Of a stretch of DNA of 64,000 nt, positions 1-9,544 are shown one piece after another. Source of the DNA: a virus; IMG/VR virus record IMGVR_UViG_3300014494_000005, positions 186,001 to 250,000 of that record; one strand, written 5' to 3'. Position numbers and translations under genes: made by a program. Positions within the stretch are counted from its first letter, which is position 1. Each line of letters begins with the position of its first letter. Below the pieces are notes generated by a model that was given only the letters and a program-made list of their open reading frames with translations, was not told where the DNA came from and searched no databases.

Positions 1-27
1 AATGGCTTTTTAATATAAAATTATAAA

Positions 28-2793
28 TTATGCCCCAACATCAGCAAATGATGCACCAGAAGGAGTAATTGTAAATGTAATTCCAATAAATTCAACAGCA
101 CGTGTTGGTTTTAAGAATATTTCACCATACAATTCGTTTCTATCCATTGTTTCTGGAGTATTATTTGAATTATCCATTTTAATTCTAAAGTCATTCAAAC
201 CTCTTTCTCTCTTAATACTGTCAAGAATAGGATTTGCTTTTGCCAAGAATTGGTCAATTGTTGTTTGGTCATTTTGTTCAAATACAAGTCTGATAGCAAT
301 ATTTGCAATAAGAACTTTAATTTGAAGTAATAATCTACGAACATTGATTCTATCAAGTGCACTTTCTTTAACTTGTAAAGTTTTTTGTCCGAAGATTGCT
401 GTACCTGCTTCTGCAAAATCAGCCATTGGGTTAATTCTACCAGCATATAAAATATCACGAGCTTCTTGAGACAATTTGTATCTTGATTTAATTGCATTAG
501 TTACACCACGATTTAAACCAGCAGGTGCAAACCAAGGAAATTTTACATTATCTGTAAATGCCATTGCTCTTACAACTTCGCCAGTAGCTGGAATATAAAC
601 ATTAACATTATTTTGATTATCTCTTATTTGAATCCAAGGGAAATATGTACATGAATAACTACTATCAATATCAACATCATTAAGTAATTCCACAACTTGT
701 TGAGCAGCTTCTACATCATCAGGAACACCAGTATTACCATTATTTGTTATATTTATATCAATATTTGGTGAATCAATTACATATAATGAATCGGTTCTTT
801 GTTGTTCAATCATATCAATTGTATCTTGAACTAAAATACTTTGGTCTGACCAGTTAATACCCGGAGTTGAGAAAAGATTAATTGTAACTTGTTCTGGGTT
901 TGAAAATGTATTTATTGCTGTTTGCCATGCATGAAAATCATTTGTTGGTATTGTTTCTGGATGACCGGGATGACCACTAAATATACCACCCTGTTGATAA
1001 CCATCACCATATGAACGGTCTTCACCATTTATACCTCTATTAACATCCCATCCATCAAAACCACGAGCAGGAACAAAAGTGAATTTTCTTGTTTTAATAC
1101 TATAATATGGATTTAGTGGGTCATTGGTATCAAGATATGTTTGTATTTGTCCCGCACCAACTTCAAATTGACCAATATATATTGTACCATTAGTATATAT
1201 ACCAGTTGCACCAGAATCCATATGGAATCCTTTTGTTTTAACAAAACCGTTTTGACCATTATAATTAAAAAAGTTCTGATTAATACCACTACCAGTTGAA
1301 TTGGTACTATCATAACCATGTTCAGAAATACCTAAAAATACTTTATTTACTTTATCAGTTTCGCTATATTTTGTTTTATAGAAAATTTTTGGTGGGATAC
1401 CATTAGTTGTTGGGTCACTTGTTGCTGACATTGCATAGTCATTAAATTCATAACCTTCAAAACCTGCAGGAAATACATCATTTGGAATATCTGTTGCAAG
1501 TTCAACCATAATATATTTACTTGCAAGATTATAAATACCATCAGTAGTACCAATTTTCTGTGCAATATAACTACTAAGTCCTTCAATCATTGTACATTTT
1601 GAATATGTTTCAAGTACTATTGGACTTGCATCAGTATCGTTAAAATCACGAACAACTACATCAAATTCATAAGTGTCTGGATTAATATTAACAATACTTA
1701 TTTTAATTTCATCATTTGCAGCATCACCATCAGAAATACTAATAAATTTGAATAATCTATTAACATGATTACCCATTAATTGAGATACAACCCAAGGAGT
1801 TTCAGGTGTTTGGAATCCAATTTTATAATTTGTAAAATTATTTGAAGTGGCAGTAATTAATGTTGTATTAATACCATAACCAATACCTTCTGAATCTAAT
1901 TTCTGAATAAGGTCAGGATAAATTGCTTGAACCCAAATTTTTGTTTTTTTGTCTTTTGGTGCTGAACCAATTACATTTGGTAAGAAACTACTTGAGTTTG
2001 GATTTAATGATACTGTATAATATTGTGTACTTCCAGTACTATATGCTCTTAGCATAAATTGACTAAATAAATCACCAACACCAATATTTGTAGTATTACC
2101 ACTTACAGTAAGTATAGTTGTATCAAATGTTGTAAGTTGAGTACTATGTGGTTGAATTATTGAAGTACCTCTGCTTCTAATTACAGCTAACACCATATTT
2201 TCATATTGACTATATGAAGTACCTGTAAATAATGTTACTTTATCTCTAGTTGTACCACTTCCAGTCATACTCAATGTAGTTGCAGTAAATGTGTGTACAT
2301 ATTCAGTAAATGTATTACCAAGATGTTTAGTAAATCCTGAAGAATACGTACCTGTTTGACCCTGATACATCAATGCGACACCCAAATATTGGTTATTTGT
2401 AAATGTATGGGTTGAAACAACAGGAATTCCACTTGATGCAACAGTACTTGGGTCAACACCAGCACTTAATGTTATTGCCCATGCATTTCCAGCATCATAT
2501 CCACTAAGTCCTAATACTCTGGTTACCCAAAGTTGATTAGTTTCACTAAGATATGAGTTGGCAACATATGGTAATTGATATTGGAGATTTCCATTTGAAA
2601 GTTTTTGTGTGCTTTGTCCACCAAATCTGCTTGTGAATTGAGTTGAATCTTGAACGAATACAGGTTCAAAAGCAGGTCCTTTAAGTGTTTCTCCTACAAG
2701 ACCCAAACAGGTAATTCCCACATTACGTACAACATACGTTAAATCACGTTCTTTAAATTTTACACCCGGTGAGGTGAATACAAATTCTGCCAT
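28..2793 (-). CDS. Contractile tail sheath protein (T4 gp18-like)
   Basis: A 921-residue protein that would polymerise around the tail tube and contract at infection. The N-terminus (EFVFTSPGVKFKERDLT) has the usual sheath opening 'sPGVkv.E.d', and the C-terminal 200 residues hold the conserved sheath core, ending in a beta-rich stretch with 'KPTRAVEFIGITFTIT'. It is longer than T4 gp18 (659 aa), with Thr/Ser/Gly-rich insertions in the middle that are probably surface domains. It starts at an ATG preceded by a late-type motif about 70 bases upstream. Assignment to the sheath family is secure from the termini; the role of the insertions is unknown. Confidence 0.9.
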   Translation of the reverse strand: MAEFVFTSPGVKFKERDLTYVVRNVGITCLGLVGETLKGPAFEPVFVQDSTQFTSRFGGQSTQKLSNGNLQYQLPYVANSYLSETNQLWVTRVLGLSGYDAGNAWAITLSAGVDPSTVASSGIPVVSTHTFTNNQYLGVALMYQGQTGTYSSGFTKHLGNTFTEYVHTFTATTLSMTGSGTTRDKVTLFTGTSYSQYENMVLAVIRSRGTSIIQPHSTQLTTFDTTILTVSGNTTNIGVGDLFSQFMLRAYSTGSTQYYTVSLNPNSSSFLPNVIGSAPKDKKTKIWVQAIYPDLIQKLDSEGIGYGINTTLITATSNNFTNYKIGFQTPETPWVVSQLMGNHVNRLFKFISISDGDAANDEIKISIVNINPDTYEFDVVVRDFNDTDASPIVLETYSKCTMIEGLSSYIAQKIGTTDGIYNLASKYIMVELATDIPNDVFPAGFEGYEFNDYAMSATSDPTTNGIPPKIFYKTKYSETDKVNKVFLGISEHGYDSTNSTGSGINQNFFNYNGQNGFVKTKGFHMDSGATGIYTNGTIYIGQFEVGAGQIQTYLDTNDPLNPYYSIKTRKFTFVPARGFDGWDVNRGINGEDRSYGDGYQQGGIFSGHPGHPETIPTNDFHAWQTAINTFSNPEQVTINLFSTPGINWSDQSILVQDTIDMIEQQRTDSLYVIDSPNIDINITNNGNTGVPDDVEAAQQVVELLNDVDIDSSYSCTYFPWIQIRDNQNNVNVYIPATGEVVRAMAFTDNVKFPWFAPAGLNRGVTNAIKSRYKLSQEARDILYAGRINPMADFAEAGTAIFGQKTLQVKESALDRINVRRLLLQIKVLIANIAIRLVFEQNDQTTIDQFLAKANPILDSIKRERGLNDFRIKMDNSNNTPETMDRNELYGEIFLKPTRAVEFIGITFTITPSGASFADVGA

Positions 2794-2836
2794 GTTATTT
2801 AATTATTTTATTTTTCATTATTATTTTTCATTTTAT

Positions 2837-2869
2837 AAACAATGCCTTATTGTTTTTCAAATAAATACT
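2837..2869 (-). promoter_or_regulatory. Late-type motif and leader hairpin of the sheath gene
   Basis: In gene sense, AGTATTTATTTG lies at 2859-2869 and is followed by a hairpin with a 7-bp stem (AAACAAT/ATTGTTT, 2837-2855) in the untranslated leader of the sheath gene. The rest of the interval 2794-3099 is A+T-rich (about 300 bases) and shows no other gene or structure that I can support. Confidence 0.5.
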
Positions 2870-3099
2870 AAAAAATAATTGAAAAGAAGATTTGTCTTAA
2901 TTATTATCATCTTGTTATTTTGTTCATAAATCCAGATTTTATCAAATTTTATTTATTTCGGTTTATATTTTTAAAAATTTCAATTTTTCTATCTTAAATT
3001 CTTTTAAATTCTTCCAATAAAATTTTATATTTATTTTAAAAAAAATTTTATTTTTAAAAAATAAGTATTTATATTTGTAGCACTAAATATTATAAACAT

Positions 3100-4974
3100 A
3101 TGAAAAATATTATAAAAAATATAATTATTGATAATAATACTAATAATATTATATCACGAAGAGCAACAGAATCATTTTTTAAAAAAAATTATAATGAAAT
3201 TTTTAATCAAATAAACAATCAATTCAATTCAACCATATCATTTAATGCAAAATTATATTTATTGTTTTATGATATTCATGAAATACCTTTATGTATTATT
3301 TGTGGAAAACCAGTTAGATTTAAAAAATTTAGTGAAGGATTTTCAAAATATTGTTCAATGCAATGTATTGGAAAAGACAATAATATTAAAATCAAAAGAG
3401 AAAAAACATCAATAAAAAACTTTGGATTTAAATATACATTACTTTCTGAAGAAAAAAAAGAACAAATAAAACAAACCAATTTAGAAAGATATGGTATTGA
3501 ACATCCGCAACAATTAGATAGTGTTAAAGAAAAAACAAAACAAACTAATTTAAAAAAATATGGTGTTGAACATCATCTTAAATTAAAATCTCAACAAGAG
3601 AAACAAAAACAAACCAATTTGAAACGATATAATGTTGAAAATCCAATGCAGAATATTCAAATTAATAATAAATCAAAACAAACAAAAAATAAAAGATATG
3701 GTAATGAATATTATAATAATAAGGAAAAACAAAAACAAACATGTTTAACTAAATATGGTGTTGATTGTACATTAAAAGATAATAATATTAAAGAAAAAAC
3801 CAAACAAACAAATTTAAAAAAATTTGGTGTCAAAATTCCATCACAAAATTCAATAATAAAAAATAAAATTATTCTTAGTGTTAAAAAGACATTACGCATA
3901 AAAAATAAAAAACTATGGGCAAAAAATTTAAACATAAATGAAAATAATGTTGAATATACTATATATGATGAACTTATTATATCTAATTTATGTAAAAAAC
4001 ATAATAATTTTACAATAAATATTTCATTATTAAAAAATCGTTTAAGAGAAAAAATAGAAAATGTCTGTACTGAATGTAACCCAATTTCTGAAAATGTTTC
4101 AATTAAAGAAAACGAAATTAAAGATTTTATTAATAATGAAATAAACATAAAATCAGAAAAAATACGAATTGATAATAAAGAAATTGATATTTATTTACCA
4201 GACAATAAATTAGGTATTGAGTTCAATGGATTATATTGGCATTCAGAATTATATAAAGATAAGAATTATCACCTTAACAAAACTAATTTATGTGAACAAC
4301 AAGGCATACAACTGCTTCACATATTTGAAGATGAGTGGGTTAATAAAAAGGAAATTGTTAAATCAATAATTAAATCTAAGTTAGGTATTATTGAGAATAA
4401 AATATTTGCAAGAAAAACAATACTTAAAGAAATTAATAATATAACATGTAATAACTTCTTAAATAATAATCATATACAAGGTAATATTAATAGTAAAATT
4501 AGAATAGGTTTGTTTTATAATAATGATTTGGTATTGGTTATGACTTTTGGTAAAAAACGTATTGCTATGGGTAATAAAATTAATATTGAAGGAGAGTATG
4601 AGATGCATAGATTTTGCAATAAACTTAATACAAGTGTTATTGGTGGGGCAAGTAAATTGTTTAGCTATTTTACTAAGACATACGCTCCAAAATCAATTTT
4701 AACGTTTGCAGATAGAAGGTATAGTCAAGGTGGTTTATATAAGCAATTGGGATTTACTTTCATTGGCAATACTAAGCCAAATTATTGGTATTATAATAAT
4801 AAAATTAAAGAAATTAAAAGATATTATAGATATTCATTTAGAAAAAATATTCTTATGAAACAAGGTTTTGATAAAAATAAAACAGAATTTGAAATAATGA
4901 ATGATAATGGATATTTAAAAATTTATGATTGTGGTAACATGAAATTTGAAAAAACTTTTGATATTAATATTTAA
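3100..4974 (+). CDS. Homing endonuclease, Vsr-like (EDxHD) type with [10 protein letters not shown] repeats
   Basis: A 624-residue free-standing endonuclease gene. Residues about 70-95 hold a CxxC...C-x3-C zinc motif, and residues about 125-265 are six or more degenerate repeats of the form [13 protein letters not shown], a DNA-binding module common in phage homing endonucleases. A nuclease domain follows at about 355-415, with [16 protein letters not shown] and HIFEDEW resembling the Vsr/EDxHD fold. A long C-terminal part contains MHRFCNK and a GGASKLF motif. Codon use is even more A-rich than its neighbours. It sits between virion genes, as mobile endonucleases do. The catalytic family is inferred from motifs only. 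Confidence 0.8.
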   Translation: MKNIIKNIIIDNNTNNIISRRATESFFKKNYNEIFNQINNQFNSTISFNAKLYLLFYDIHEIPLCIICGKPVRFKKFSEGFSKYCSMQCIGKDNNIKIKREKTSIKNFGFKYTLLSEEKKEQIKQTNLERYGIEHPQQLDSVKEKTKQTNLKKYGVEHHLKLKSQQEKQKQTNLKRYNVENPMQNIQINNKSKQTKNKRYGNEYYNNKEKQKQTCLTKYGVDCTLKDNNIKEKTKQTNLKKFGVKIPSQNSIIKNKIILSVKKTLRIKNKKLWAKNLNINENNVEYTIYDELIISNLCKKHNNFTINISLLKNRLREKIENVCTECNPISENVSIKENEIKDFINNEINIKSEKIRIDNKEIDIYLPDNKLGIEFNGLYWHSELYKDKNYHLNKTNLCEQQGIQLLHIFEDEWVNKKEIVKSIIKSKLGIIENKIFARKTILKEINNITCNNFLNNNHIQGNINSKIRIGLFYNNDLVLVMTFGKKRIAMGNKINIEGEYEMHRFCNKLNTSVIGGASKLFSYFTKTYAPKSILTFADRRYSQGGLYKQLGFTFIGNTKPNYWYYNNKIKEIKRYYRYSFRKNILMKQGFDKNKTEFEIMNDNGYLKIYDCGNMKFEKTFDINI

Positions 4975-4996
4975 TCAAATATTTTTATAAGTATAT

Positions 4997-5437
4997 ATGA
5001 AAATTTATAATTGTTATTTTGATGGTAGTTGTGAACCCAAGAATCCCAACGGAAACATGGGTTGGGGTGTTTATATTACAAGTGAAGACAAAGAATTTAA
5101 AAAATCTAGATTTTATAAAGCAAAAATTGGTAATACTTGTAATATTGCGGAATATCTTGCACTAATAATGATTTTTAAATTAATGAAAAATAAAATAGGT
5201 GTGAGAATTAATATTTACGGTGATAGTAAACTAGTTATTATGCAAACATTGGAATTATGGAAAATAAAGAAAGGATTGTATATTCCATATGCACATCAAG
5301 CAATAGAATTGTACAGAGCATTAAGAAAGAAAAATATTATTACACTTCAATGGATACCTAGAAAAGAAAATAGTATTGCAGATGAATTAAGTAAATCTAA
5401 AAATACAGATACTGGTGTAGTCAATAATAATTATTAA
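4997..5437 (+). CDS. rnhA: Ribonuclease HI
   Basis: A 146-residue RNase H-fold enzyme that would cut the RNA strand of RNA-DNA hybrids, for example Okazaki primers. The four acidic residues are in place: D9 (YFDGSCEPKNP), E52 (CNIAEYLAL), D76 (YGDSKLV) and the last Asp in NSIADELSK near residue 128. The C-terminal His of the bacterial enzyme is not obvious. It follows the endonuclease gene by 22 bases, with a shortened AGTATAT element before the ATG. Length and motif order fit a type 1 RNase H well. Confidence 0.88.
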   Translation: MKIYNCYFDGSCEPKNPNGNMGWGVYITSEDKEFKKSRFYKAKIGNTCNIAEYLALIMIFKLMKNKIGVRINIYGDSKLVIMQTLELWKIKKGLYIPYAHQAIELYRALRKKNIITLQWIPRKENSIADELSKSKNTDTGVVNNNY

Positions 5438-5497
5438 TTAAAATTTATAATTCAAATTCATTAAAATCTAATTTAAAATTTAGAAATGGAATATTAT

Positions 5498-5704
5498 TTA
5501 CATAAATTTATAATAATATTTCATAAAATTATGATATAAATATTTTATTATAAATATTGATATTAACACAATATATTCCAATAATAAGTAAATATAAGTT
5601 AATGGATTATAATAATTTGGTGTTAGGTTATAATAACCATCATAATCCATTCCCTCTGCTTCAAATATTAATAAAGCAACTAACCAAGCATATAAATATT
5701 TCAT
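5498..5704 (-). CDS. Small membrane protein, unknown function
   Basis: A 68-residue Tyr/Leu/Ile-rich product with two hydrophobic stretches (residues 2-16 and about 36-55). The reading frame itself is weak evidence. Its upstream region supports it: the 75 bases before the ATG are nearly identical to those before the lipoprotein gene at 9022-9429, including a TTTGTAACA promoter-like element. That points to a co-regulated small envelope protein. The second half of the frame is low-complexity and could be longer than the functional part. Confidence 0.5.
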   Translation of the reverse strand: MKYLYAWLVALLIFEAEGMDYDGYYNLTPNYYNPLTYIYLLLEYIVLISIFIIKYLYHNFMKYYYKFM

Positions 5705-5741
5705 AACTTTTCGTTTTTAGTTAAACATTTAAATCATTTTT

Positions 5742-5777
5742 CTATTATATACGGATTTCAATTAAAAATGTTACAAA
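5742..5777 (-). promoter_or_regulatory. Promoter, TTTGTAACA-N22-TATA class
   Basis: In gene sense, TTTGTAACATTTTT is followed 22 bases after TTTG by TATATAATAG. The same arrangement and spacing recur at 9476-9511, 44041-44073, 54491-54520 and 61149-61180. Confidence 0.6.
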
Positions 5778-5870
5778 CATATGTAAAATTATTATATTAA
5801 ATTCTATTTTTAAAAATATTTTACATAGGTAAGGATTTCTTGATGTTAGTATTTATAAAAAATAATATTT

Positions 5871-8183
5871 ATGAATAAATCTCAAAGAATTTTTTTAGGC
5901 ACTGGCAATACAAGTACTAAAGGTCAAGATAAATATATAAAAGTAAAACTTGAACAGGATGTTGAAACACTTGAATTTTTAACATTAAATCTTAGTACAG
6001 AAGATGCTTATCAAAATTTTAATGCTGATTATGGTGTATTAGTTGGTAGAGTAACAGCAAATGATGGAGTGGGTGTTCCAAATGCTAAAATAAGTATATT
6101 TATTCCATTAACTGATGCGGATGCAGAAGATAGCAATATATATAGTATCTATCCATATAAAACACCCAGAGATAAAAATAATGATGGAAAAAGATATAAT
6201 TTATTACCTCGTGTTTCGGAACTTAATCAAGAAACAGGTACATTTAAACCTAAACAACCTTTTGGTAGTTTTCCAATAAAACCAGAATTAGTTGTAAATG
6301 AATCATTTTTAAATGTATATAAAAAATATTATAAATATACTGCATTAACAAATAGTTCTGGCGATTATATGATTTTTGGAGTACCAACAGGTACACAAAC
6401 AGTTCATCTTAGTGTTGATATTACAGATATTGGTAAATATAGTATGTCGCCTGCAAGTATGATAAATGCCGGATATTCACCAAATCTTTTTACTAAAAAT
6501 GCCTCTGCAGTAAAACCAGCAATTGATTTAACAGATTTACCAAATATTGAAACACAAGAAATTACTGTTGATATAATTCCTTTCTGGGGAGATACCACAA
6601 ATTTTGAAATAGGAATAACACAATTAAACTTTAGAATAAAAGCGATATTATCTTCATCATTTGTTATATTTGGTACTACAATGACAATGGGATTATATGG
6701 TATTTTTGGTAATCCTGCTGCAAGTCCTGATAATTTAGGTTTTTATAGTTTGGATACTGATGATGGTAATTCTGGTGGTCAAAATAGAAATAATATGGAT
6801 ATAAGAACATATAGAACAGCCAATCCAGTAATTAGAGTATTTACATATACTACTGATGTACCACTTGTTGGTGGAAATATTGATTGGATTCATGCTGATA
6901 CAGAAAAACAAATTAGAGAATTAGATAAATCAGAATATATTGAATATAATACTAATGGTGATTTTTTATTAAGCATTCCATGTAATAGAGTTAAAGTAAT
7001 AACAAGTTCAACTGGTGAAGAAACTGTTGTTAATGATAATTCAACATCAGGTGTTTTTACTAAATTTTTTGGAATGATTTTAATTAAATATCCTGACCTT
7101 ATAGAATTACCAGAAAATTCATATTGGTCTTCATCACATAATTATGCTGGTGACCATCCACAACATAAAGCAAGGGGATGGTTTAAAATACCACAAACAG
7201 TTGCTTTACATTCTAATGAAAGTTTTGTTACGTCCGATATTCGTATTAATCCAGTAGGAGCATTAATGAGTGATAATGATTTTTGGAGAAAAAGTTATTA
7301 TGTTTTTACTGGTGGTGGTGTATATAGTGTCGCTCAATTTTATCCAACAAAATGGTCTCACAGTCCTGCTTTTAATACAGCAAATAATGTAAACACTGAA
7401 AACACATTTACTACTTCTATTGGTCATGCTTCTATTGGTGGTTCTTGGTTTAAAGTTGCCGGAACTGATTGGGTAACACAAAGAGAAACAACTGACCAAC
7501 AAAATTATATTATTACTCCATCAACAGGTATCACAAATCCTACACAACGTCAATATATATATGATTTTGCACCAAATGTAATTACTTTTGATAATTTATC
7601 AAATCCTGATAATAAAGGTAATAGATATTTTGGTGGTCAATGGTTAAATTTTTGTTTGTGTTTTCCTTGTTATGGTTGGGCATTTTCTCCTGACTCACCA
7701 AATAGACTTTACGAGTTTGCAGATGTTTATCATAGTCCTAGTGATATTTCCAACAATTTTTTTATTCAATCAAATAATCAAAAATTATTTGCTGGAATAA
7801 AAGATAGTTCCAATATATTAAGAGGTGATGCATTTCAAACAGCATTTATTAATATTCCAAAAAGTGAATTAACACAATTAAGTAAAATTCCAATAAAAGG
7901 TATTAATATTAGAAAATGGAATAATGCTGACCCCGCATATAATAAATATAATGAATATAATCCACATAAAATACAATTATCTGTTTCAAATCAATATTAT
8001 AAATATCAAAATTCAAAACCAATTGGTTATAATACCAATGGTCAAGAATATTATTTATTTGGTTGGGATGAATACGCTCCAACTACAACAATTCCTGCAG
8101 ATGAATTAAAAACAGCTTATTTATTTAAAGGTATGTATGGTAATGATTGTATACAATTATTGGCTGATTTCAATATTATATAA
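5871..8183 (+). CDS. Large virion structural protein with carboxypeptidase-regulatory-like domain
   Basis: A 770-residue protein. Residues about 57-75 (LVGRVTANDGVGVPNAKISI) and about 160-180 (TNSSGDYMIFGVPTGTQ) form the two halves of a transthyretin-like/carboxypeptidase-regulatory beta domain, interrupted by an insertion. Such domains are used as adhesive modules in Bacteroidetes and their phages. The rest is Thr/Asn-rich without recognised motifs. AGTATTTATA lies 13 bases before the ATG, as for other late genes, and it ends at a strong terminator. A tail or baseplate appendage is likely; the exact position in the particle cannot be told. Confidence 0.65.
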   Translation: MNKSQRIFLGTGNTSTKGQDKYIKVKLEQDVETLEFLTLNLSTEDAYQNFNADYGVLVGRVTANDGVGVPNAKISIFIPLTDADAEDSNIYSIYPYKTPRDKNNDGKRYNLLPRVSELNQETGTFKPKQPFGSFPIKPELVVNESFLNVYKKYYKYTALTNSSGDYMIFGVPTGTQTVHLSVDITDIGKYSMSPASMINAGYSPNLFTKNASAVKPAIDLTDLPNIETQEITVDIIPFWGDTTNFEIGITQLNFRIKAILSSSFVIFGTTMTMGLYGIFGNPAASPDNLGFYSLDTDDGNSGGQNRNNMDIRTYRTANPVIRVFTYTTDVPLVGGNIDWIHADTEKQIRELDKSEYIEYNTNGDFLLSIPCNRVKVITSSTGEETVVNDNSTSGVFTKFFGMILIKYPDLIELPENSYWSSSHNYAGDHPQHKARGWFKIPQTVALHSNESFVTSDIRINPVGALMSDNDFWRKSYYVFTGGGVYSVAQFYPTKWSHSPAFNTANNVNTENTFTTSIGHASIGGSWFKVAGTDWVTQRETTDQQNYIITPSTGITNPTQRQYIYDFAPNVITFDNLSNPDNKGNRYFGGQWLNFCLCFPCYGWAFSPDSPNRLYEFADVYHSPSDISNNFFIQSNNQKLFAGIKDSSNILRGDAFQTAFINIPKSELTQLSKIPIKGINIRKWNNADPAYNKYNEYNPHKIQLSVSNQYYKYQNSKPIGYNTNGQEYYLFGWDEYAPTTTIPADELKTAYLFKGMYGNDCIQLLADFNII

Positions 8184-8187
8184 CAAG

Positions 8188-8222
8188 AAACCCTCTTAAA
8201 ACTTAATTTAAGAAGGTTTTTT
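8188..8222 (+). terminator. Intrinsic terminator after the 770-aa virion gene
   Basis: AACC(C)TCTTAAA pairs with TTTAAGAAGGTT, followed by a T run. It is a near copy of the terminator at 8971-9008. Confidence 0.8.
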
Positions 8223-8348
8223 ATGTTGCTTAATATTTAAATAAAATTGCAAATTCTTTTATTTCTTTCCACCTTAACCATTATAATAATTCCCATTTAA
8301 TACGATTACAATTACAGAATATATTGTCTTATTAAATCTATTATATAG

Positions 8349-8356
8349 TATATTTG
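8349..8356 (+). promoter_or_regulatory. Bacteroidetes-type -7 element
   Basis: TATATTTG matches TAnnTTTG and lies 23 bases before the ATG of the next gene. The -33 element is weak (ATTG at 22-base spacing). Confidence 0.4.
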
Positions 8357-8379
8357 AATTAAACAAATATAAATGAGAT

Positions 8380-8703
8380 ATGGATGATATGATAGATAAA
8401 ATTCTTAATGATATTAGAAAACTTGATGTTATTTTAACTGATGAAGAACAAACCATATTAATTTCTTATTACAAAGAAAAGAAATTTAGTAGTCTAAATG
8501 ATATGATTATTGCTTTTGTTATTAATGAAGGCAAAACTTTTGATAGAACGAATTGGACTGCTTTTTTAACTGATAAAATTAATTATGAGAAAATTAATAC
8601 AACTATAATAATTGATGAAGATATTATAAAATATTGTAAAGGACTTATATTATATTTATTTACTCAGATATTGCCATATAGAACCAATTATGACAATTTT
8701 TGA
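8380..8703 (+). CDS. Hypothetical protein
   Basis: A 107-residue acidic, mostly helical protein with no family that I recognise. It starts at the ATG 23 bases after a TATATTTG element and overlaps the convergent gene 8688-8924 by 16 bases at its 3' end. Confidence 0.6.
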   Translation: MDDMIDKILNDIRKLDVILTDEEQTILISYYKEKKFSSLNDMIIAFVINEGKTFDRTNWTAFLTDKINYEKINTTIIIDEDIIKYCKGLILYLFTQILPYRTNYDNF

Positions 8704-8924
8704 CTATTTCTTTTTTTATCTCGTAAAATACACCACTCTTTTATTTGTTTATCTGTCATTTTTTCGCCTTCTTTTAAACCTAATTTAGATAATATTTCTA
8801 TATCGGGTTTAAATTCATATTTGTTGGAATCTTTGACAACTCTTATTATTTCTTTAAGACGAACATAATCATTATCATCTATTGATGAATAATTTTCCTT
8901 TTCCAAGTTAATAATTCTATTCAT
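8688..8924 (-). CDS. Hypothetical protein
   Basis: A 78-residue charged protein, transcribed leftward and convergent with 8380-8703. No known domain is visible; the C-terminus is Lys/Arg-rich. The same-strand lipoprotein gene downstream is separated by a terminator. Confidence 0.55.
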   Translation of the reverse strand: MNRIINLEKENYSSIDDNDYVRLKEIIRVVKDSNKYEFKPDIEILSKLGLKEGEKMTDKQIKEWCILRDKKRNSQKLS

Positions 8925-8970
8925 TATTTTTTGTTTTCTATAAATAGTATTAAAAAAAATTTATACCATT

Positions 8971-9008
8971 AAAAACCCTCTTAAAACTTAATTTAAGAGG
9001 GTTTTTTT
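8971..9008. terminator. Bidirectional intrinsic terminator
   Basis: AAAAACCCTCTTAAA and TTTAAGAGGGTTTTTT form a near-perfect stem with A and T tails on both sides. It can serve the lipoprotein gene on the minus strand. It is almost identical to the terminator at 8188-8222. Confidence 0.8.
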
Positions 9009-9021
9009 AATGCTTGTATTT

Positions 9022-9429
9022 TTATTGTTTAGATAGATACTCAGTATATCCAAAATCCAATAATACCATTTTATTATTGGTAGGTGCTTTTATAATTGTC
9101 ATGGTATAAGGAGTGTTGTCATCTATAATATTCAAACTTAAAGTAGTTCCAGATATTGTCCAATTATCATAAACACTATGAATTGAAGCAACTTTATCAT
9201 CAGTATTAATACACTTAGTATCTTGAAACTCATAATTATTACCAGTAACAAAGTAATTCAATTTTCCATCAGTATATACTGAATCACAATGCCATTTTCC
9301 CAAATATTCGGGATGAAGCTGACCCGGTGTTTTAGTTACCGGAGTAGGTGTAACATTACCATCGTCTTTTTTACTACAACTTACACTAAGTAAGGTGATT
9401 GCAAGAATAAAATAAATTAAATTTTTCAT
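9022..9429 (-). CDS. Bacteroidetes-type lipoprotein, lipocalin-like
   Basis: A 135-residue protein with a signal peptide ending in a lipobox LSVSC (Cys18). CSKKDD directly after the cleavage site is the acidic signal that sends Bacteroidetes lipoproteins to the cell surface. After a Thr/Pro linker the body (LGKWHCDSV ... ISGTTLSLNI) looks like the small lipocalin-like domains typical of these bacteria. A phage copy could alter the host surface, for example as superinfection exclusion; that role is inference. It shares its 75-base upstream region with the small gene at 5498-5704. Confidence 0.8.
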   Translation of the reverse strand: MKNLIYFILAITLLSVSCSKKDDGNVTPTPVTKTPGQLHPEYLGKWHCDSVYTDGKLNYFVTGNNYEFQDTKCINTDDKVASIHSVYDNWTISGTTLSLNIIDDNTPYTMTIIKAPTNNKMVLLDFGYTEYLSKQ

Positions 9430-9475
9430 TTTTTTGTTTTTAGTTAAACATTTGAATCATAATTTGAATCATTTT

Positions 9476-9511
9476 CTATTATATACGAATTTCAATCAAA
9501 AATGTTACAAA
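9476..9511 (-). promoter_or_regulatory. Promoter, TTTGTAACA-N22-TATA class
   Basis: In gene sense, TTTGTAACATTTTTG lies 22 bases before TATATAATAG. The leader between it and the ATG repeats the leader of 5498-5704 with a short duplicated segment (GATTCAAAT). Confidence 0.6.
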
Positions 9512-9544
9512 AACAAGAAAAAAATTTTAAGGTATTTATATTAT

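Noticed and set aside
3470-3860. Regular repeats in the DNA that could look like a CRISPR array
   Set aside because: The repeats are in-frame, degenerate and encode the [10 protein letters not shown] protein module; spacers are not of constant length and no cas genes occur.
9434-9544. An earlier start for the gene 9545-10693
   Set aside because: The extension contains the promoter-like GTATTTATA motif and part of the divergent gene's control region; its residues are low-complexity.
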